Shown: positions 62,195 to 64,000 of the stretch, piece after piece
Position numbering within the stretch: position 1 is the stretch's first letter
Layout: the number at the start of each line of letters is the position of its first letter
From: UBA2705 sp963977125
GTDB lineage: Bacteria; Pseudomonadota; Alphaproteobacteria; Micavibrionales; Micavibrionaceae
Assembly: GCA_963977125.1 (NCBI GenBank)
Contig: CAXBNJ010000002.1
Span: 186,001 to 250,000, forward strand
Direction: 5' to 3'
Length of the DNA stretch: 64,000 nt
The notes under the pieces: model-generated
Told to the model about the DNA's origin: nothing
Database searches by the model: none
What the model saw: the letters and a program-made list of their open reading frames with translations, nothing else
Program-made: the position numbers and the translations under genes

Positions 62195-63682
62195 CTAAGC
62201 TGCGCGCTCTTTTTGGCGCGCCACTTCGATATAAGCCTCTAAACTGGCGGCCTCTGCAGCGTCAAATTTTAAGCCAAGCTTCGTGCGGCGCCATAAAACG
62301 TCTTCGGCATTATGCACAAATTCAGACTCAATCAGGTAATCCACTTCGGCCTGATATAGATCATGGCCAAAATACTGCCCTAAGCTTTTCTGACTAATAA
62401 TCTCTTCTGCGCGGCTGCCATATTGACGTGACCAACGATTCGCAATACGGCGCCGTGACTTTTTATCCACTTCTGGGAACTTCACTTCAAACTGACTAAT
62501 AAATGCGCTCACATCCCCTTTAGGCGAAGACGCACCGGGTAATTGGCTGCTTTTGGTCCATATTGGTTCATCGCTCAGATAAGCCATCGCTTTTTCGGCG
62601 AGAATGCGATAGGTCGTTATTTTACCGCCAAAAATAGAAAGAAGCGGTGCACCAAATTGCTCAGAATAGTCAAAAACATAATCGCGCGTCACAGCCGAAG
62701 CATTTTCTTCGCCGCTATCGAGCAAAGGGCGAACGCCGCTATAGCTAGAAATCACATCTTTAGGCGAAATAGGATCAGTTAAATATAAATTCGCGGCCTG
62801 ACATAAATAGTCAATTTCGCCTTGGTCGATCTCTGCGGCAAGGGGGTCACCTTGATATTCAATATCCGTCGTGCCGATAACGCTATAATCATCCTCATAA
62901 GAATTAATAAACACCACGCGACCATCAGGCTGCTGTAATATATAACTCTCATCACCTTCAAATAAGCGTTCAACGATAATATGAGAGCCTTTAACCAAGC
63001 GCACATTATGCGTCTCATTCGTTGAAAGCTGATTGCTATCCAATAAATCACGCACCCATGGCCCTGCTGCATTAACCACCTTACGTGCGCGGAAATTATA
63101 GCCTTCATGTACGCCGCCAGCCTCTACATGCCAAATACCGTCTTTACATGTAATCGCCTTACACGGCGTGTAATTATACAAATATGCGCCGCGTTCCTGC
63201 GCATCAATAGCGTTTAAGATCACAAGGCGTGAATCATCAACCCAGCAATCTGCATAAGAAAAGCCTTTATGATAAGTCGGCTTTAAGTTACCTGCATTAA
63301 GCTTAATAGATTTTGATTTAGGCAGTTTCTTACGTCCACCAAGATTATCATATAAAAATAACCCAAGGCGAATCAGCCAAGCAGGGCGCATATCTTTGCT
63401 ATGCGGTAATATAAATTCAAGCGGCCAAATAATATGGGGCGCCATCGCCATTAATATCTCGCGCTCTTTTAACGCTGCGCGGACAAGACCAAATTCGTAA
63501 TATTCTAAATAGCGCAGCCCACCATGAATAAGCTTTGATGAGGCCGAAGATGTCGCCGAAGCAAAATCATTTTTCTCTAGCAAGACAACGGACAAGCCGC
63601 GCCCTATTGCATCACGTGCTATGCCAACGCCATTTACCCCGCCGCCAATAACGGCTATATCGAAAATTTTATCATTCATCAT
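62195..63682 (-). CDS. glpD: aerobic glycerol-3-phosphate dehydrogenase
   Basis: 495 residues. FAD-binding motif IAVIGGGVNGVGIARDA at the N-terminus, followed by LLEKNDFASATSSASSKLIHGGLRYLE, the signature of the GlpA/GlpD family. It oxidises glycerol-3-phosphate to dihydroxyacetone phosphate and feeds electrons to the quinone pool at the inner membrane. The gene is directly upstream of glpK, and the two are likely cotranscribed. No clear ribosome-binding site is seen before the ATG; a second ATG follows immediately. Confidence 0.94.
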   Translation of the reverse strand: MMNDKIFDIAVIGGGVNGVGIARDAIGRGLSVVLLEKNDFASATSSASSKLIHGGLRYLEYYEFGLVRAALKEREILMAMAPHIIWPLEFILPHSKDMRPAWLIRLGLFLYDNLGGRKKLPKSKSIKLNAGNLKPTYHKGFSYADCWVDDSRLVILNAIDAQERGAYLYNYTPCKAITCKDGIWHVEAGGVHEGYNFRARKVVNAAGPWVRDLLDSNQLSTNETHNVRLVKGSHIIVERLFEGDESYILQQPDGRVVFINSYEDDYSVIGTTDIEYQGDPLAAEIDQGEIDYLCQAANLYLTDPISPKDVISSYSGVRPLLDSGEENASAVTRDYVFDYSEQFGAPLLSIFGGKITTYRILAEKAMAYLSDEPIWTKSSQLPGASSPKGDVSAFISQFEVKFPEVDKKSRRRIANRWSRQYGSRAEEIISQKSLGQYFGHDLYQAEVDYLIESEFVHNAEDVLWRRTKLGLKFDAAEAASLEAYIEVARQKERAA

Positions 63683-63846
63683 AATGACGTCATATTAGCA
63701 TATTTGTACGGTGCTCCTAGTCACAATATACAAAAAGATACACAAAATATCTGGAAAAAAAGGCCTTTAGCCACAAGGCCGCTAGTATTATTCCACCCTT
63801 TATTTACAATCCAAGATGGAGTGAATCATATTAAAAAGACGGTTTC

Positions 63847-64000
63847 ATGCTGAAAACGCGTTCTATTATCTGCACATTAGCTTTCCTTATACTCTCGCCC
63901 ATATATTCTGGCGCGATTGCTGCTGATAATGCGGCTTTTAAATCCATAGAGCTGCGTTCAATCTATGGGCAAGCGGGCACATTAACAACGCCTAATGCCC
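63847..64000 (+). CDS. exported protein, N-terminus only
   Basis: 51 codons to the window edge. A typical signal peptide (IICTLAFLILSPIYSGAIA, then A) is followed by a mature start containing ELRSIYGQAGTLTTPNA. That motif recalls YjbH-like or other outer-membrane beta proteins that open with a GQxGLLxTPxA segment, but the fragment is too short to assign. Divergent from glpD. Confidence 0.6.
   Translation, partial: MLKTRSIICTLAFLILSPIYSGAIAADNAAFKSIELRSIYGQAGTLTTPNA

Overview
The window is chromosomal DNA of a Gram-negative bacterium, most likely an alphaproteobacterium of moderate to low G+C. The evidence is a CpdR-type response regulator, an alphaproteobacterial-style CheZ, the erpA/xthA block divergent from dgt, the infA-maf-rng cluster, an IalB-family protein, and many outer-membrane or secreted proteins. 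I cannot place it below class level. No phage, insertion sequence, CRISPR array or plasmid module is visible. Most of the window is vertically inherited core genes with islands of lineage-specific genes between them.

Layout. 1-8 kb: two tandem, paralogous, very large RTX (calcium-binding repeat) proteins on the minus strand, the first cut by the window edge. 8.3-12.2 kb: a divergent operon of a MotA/TolQ/ExbB-like channel protein, a MotB-like partner and a TolC-family outer-membrane protein. This looks like part of a type I secretion/adhesin locus with a proton-channel module comparable in kind to Salmonella SiiAB. 12.2-16.3 kb: an RluD-type pseudouridine synthase and two secreted proteins of unknown role. 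16.4-20.6 kb: a glycosyltransferase, four small uncharacterised genes including a paralogous pair, and glucokinase. 20.8-26.6 kb: cpdR, tRNA-Val, hypotheticals, a YgjV-like membrane protein, a Nudix hydrolase, ndk, a methyltransferase and lpdA.

26.8-33.1 kb: two paralogous proteins that carry every charged motif of the CYTH (triphosphate tunnel) fold, then a PfkB-family kinase, a dCMP-deaminase-like protein and two hypotheticals. 33.5-36.7 kb: dnaK and dnaJ with a strong hairpin between them. 37.2-37.6 kb: RNase P RNA. 37.7-41.7 kb: an AmpD-like amidase, exported MsrA, murA, dcd and a small protein. 41.8-43.4 kb: tRNA-Thr, an HxlR regulator and the eroded remnant of its divergent oxidoreductase gene. 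43.5-49.9 kb: a large autotransporter, an IalB-family protein and two tandem lipoproteins of alpha/beta-hydrolase type.

49.9-57.3 kb: xthA, erpA, dgt, a SPOR protein, CheZ, sdhB, infA, maf and rng. 57.8-60.6 kb: an orphan unknown protein, tRNA-Phe, and a protein joining a degenerate J-like region to a bactofilin/FapA-like beta-helix. 60.6-63.7 kb: the glycerol catabolic pair glpD-glpK. The start of an exported protein lies at the right edge.

The least explained content is the CYTH pair next to nucleotide-type enzymes, the channel-TolC-RTX locus, and the J-like/beta-helix fusion. All function calls come from reading motifs by eye; no database search was run.
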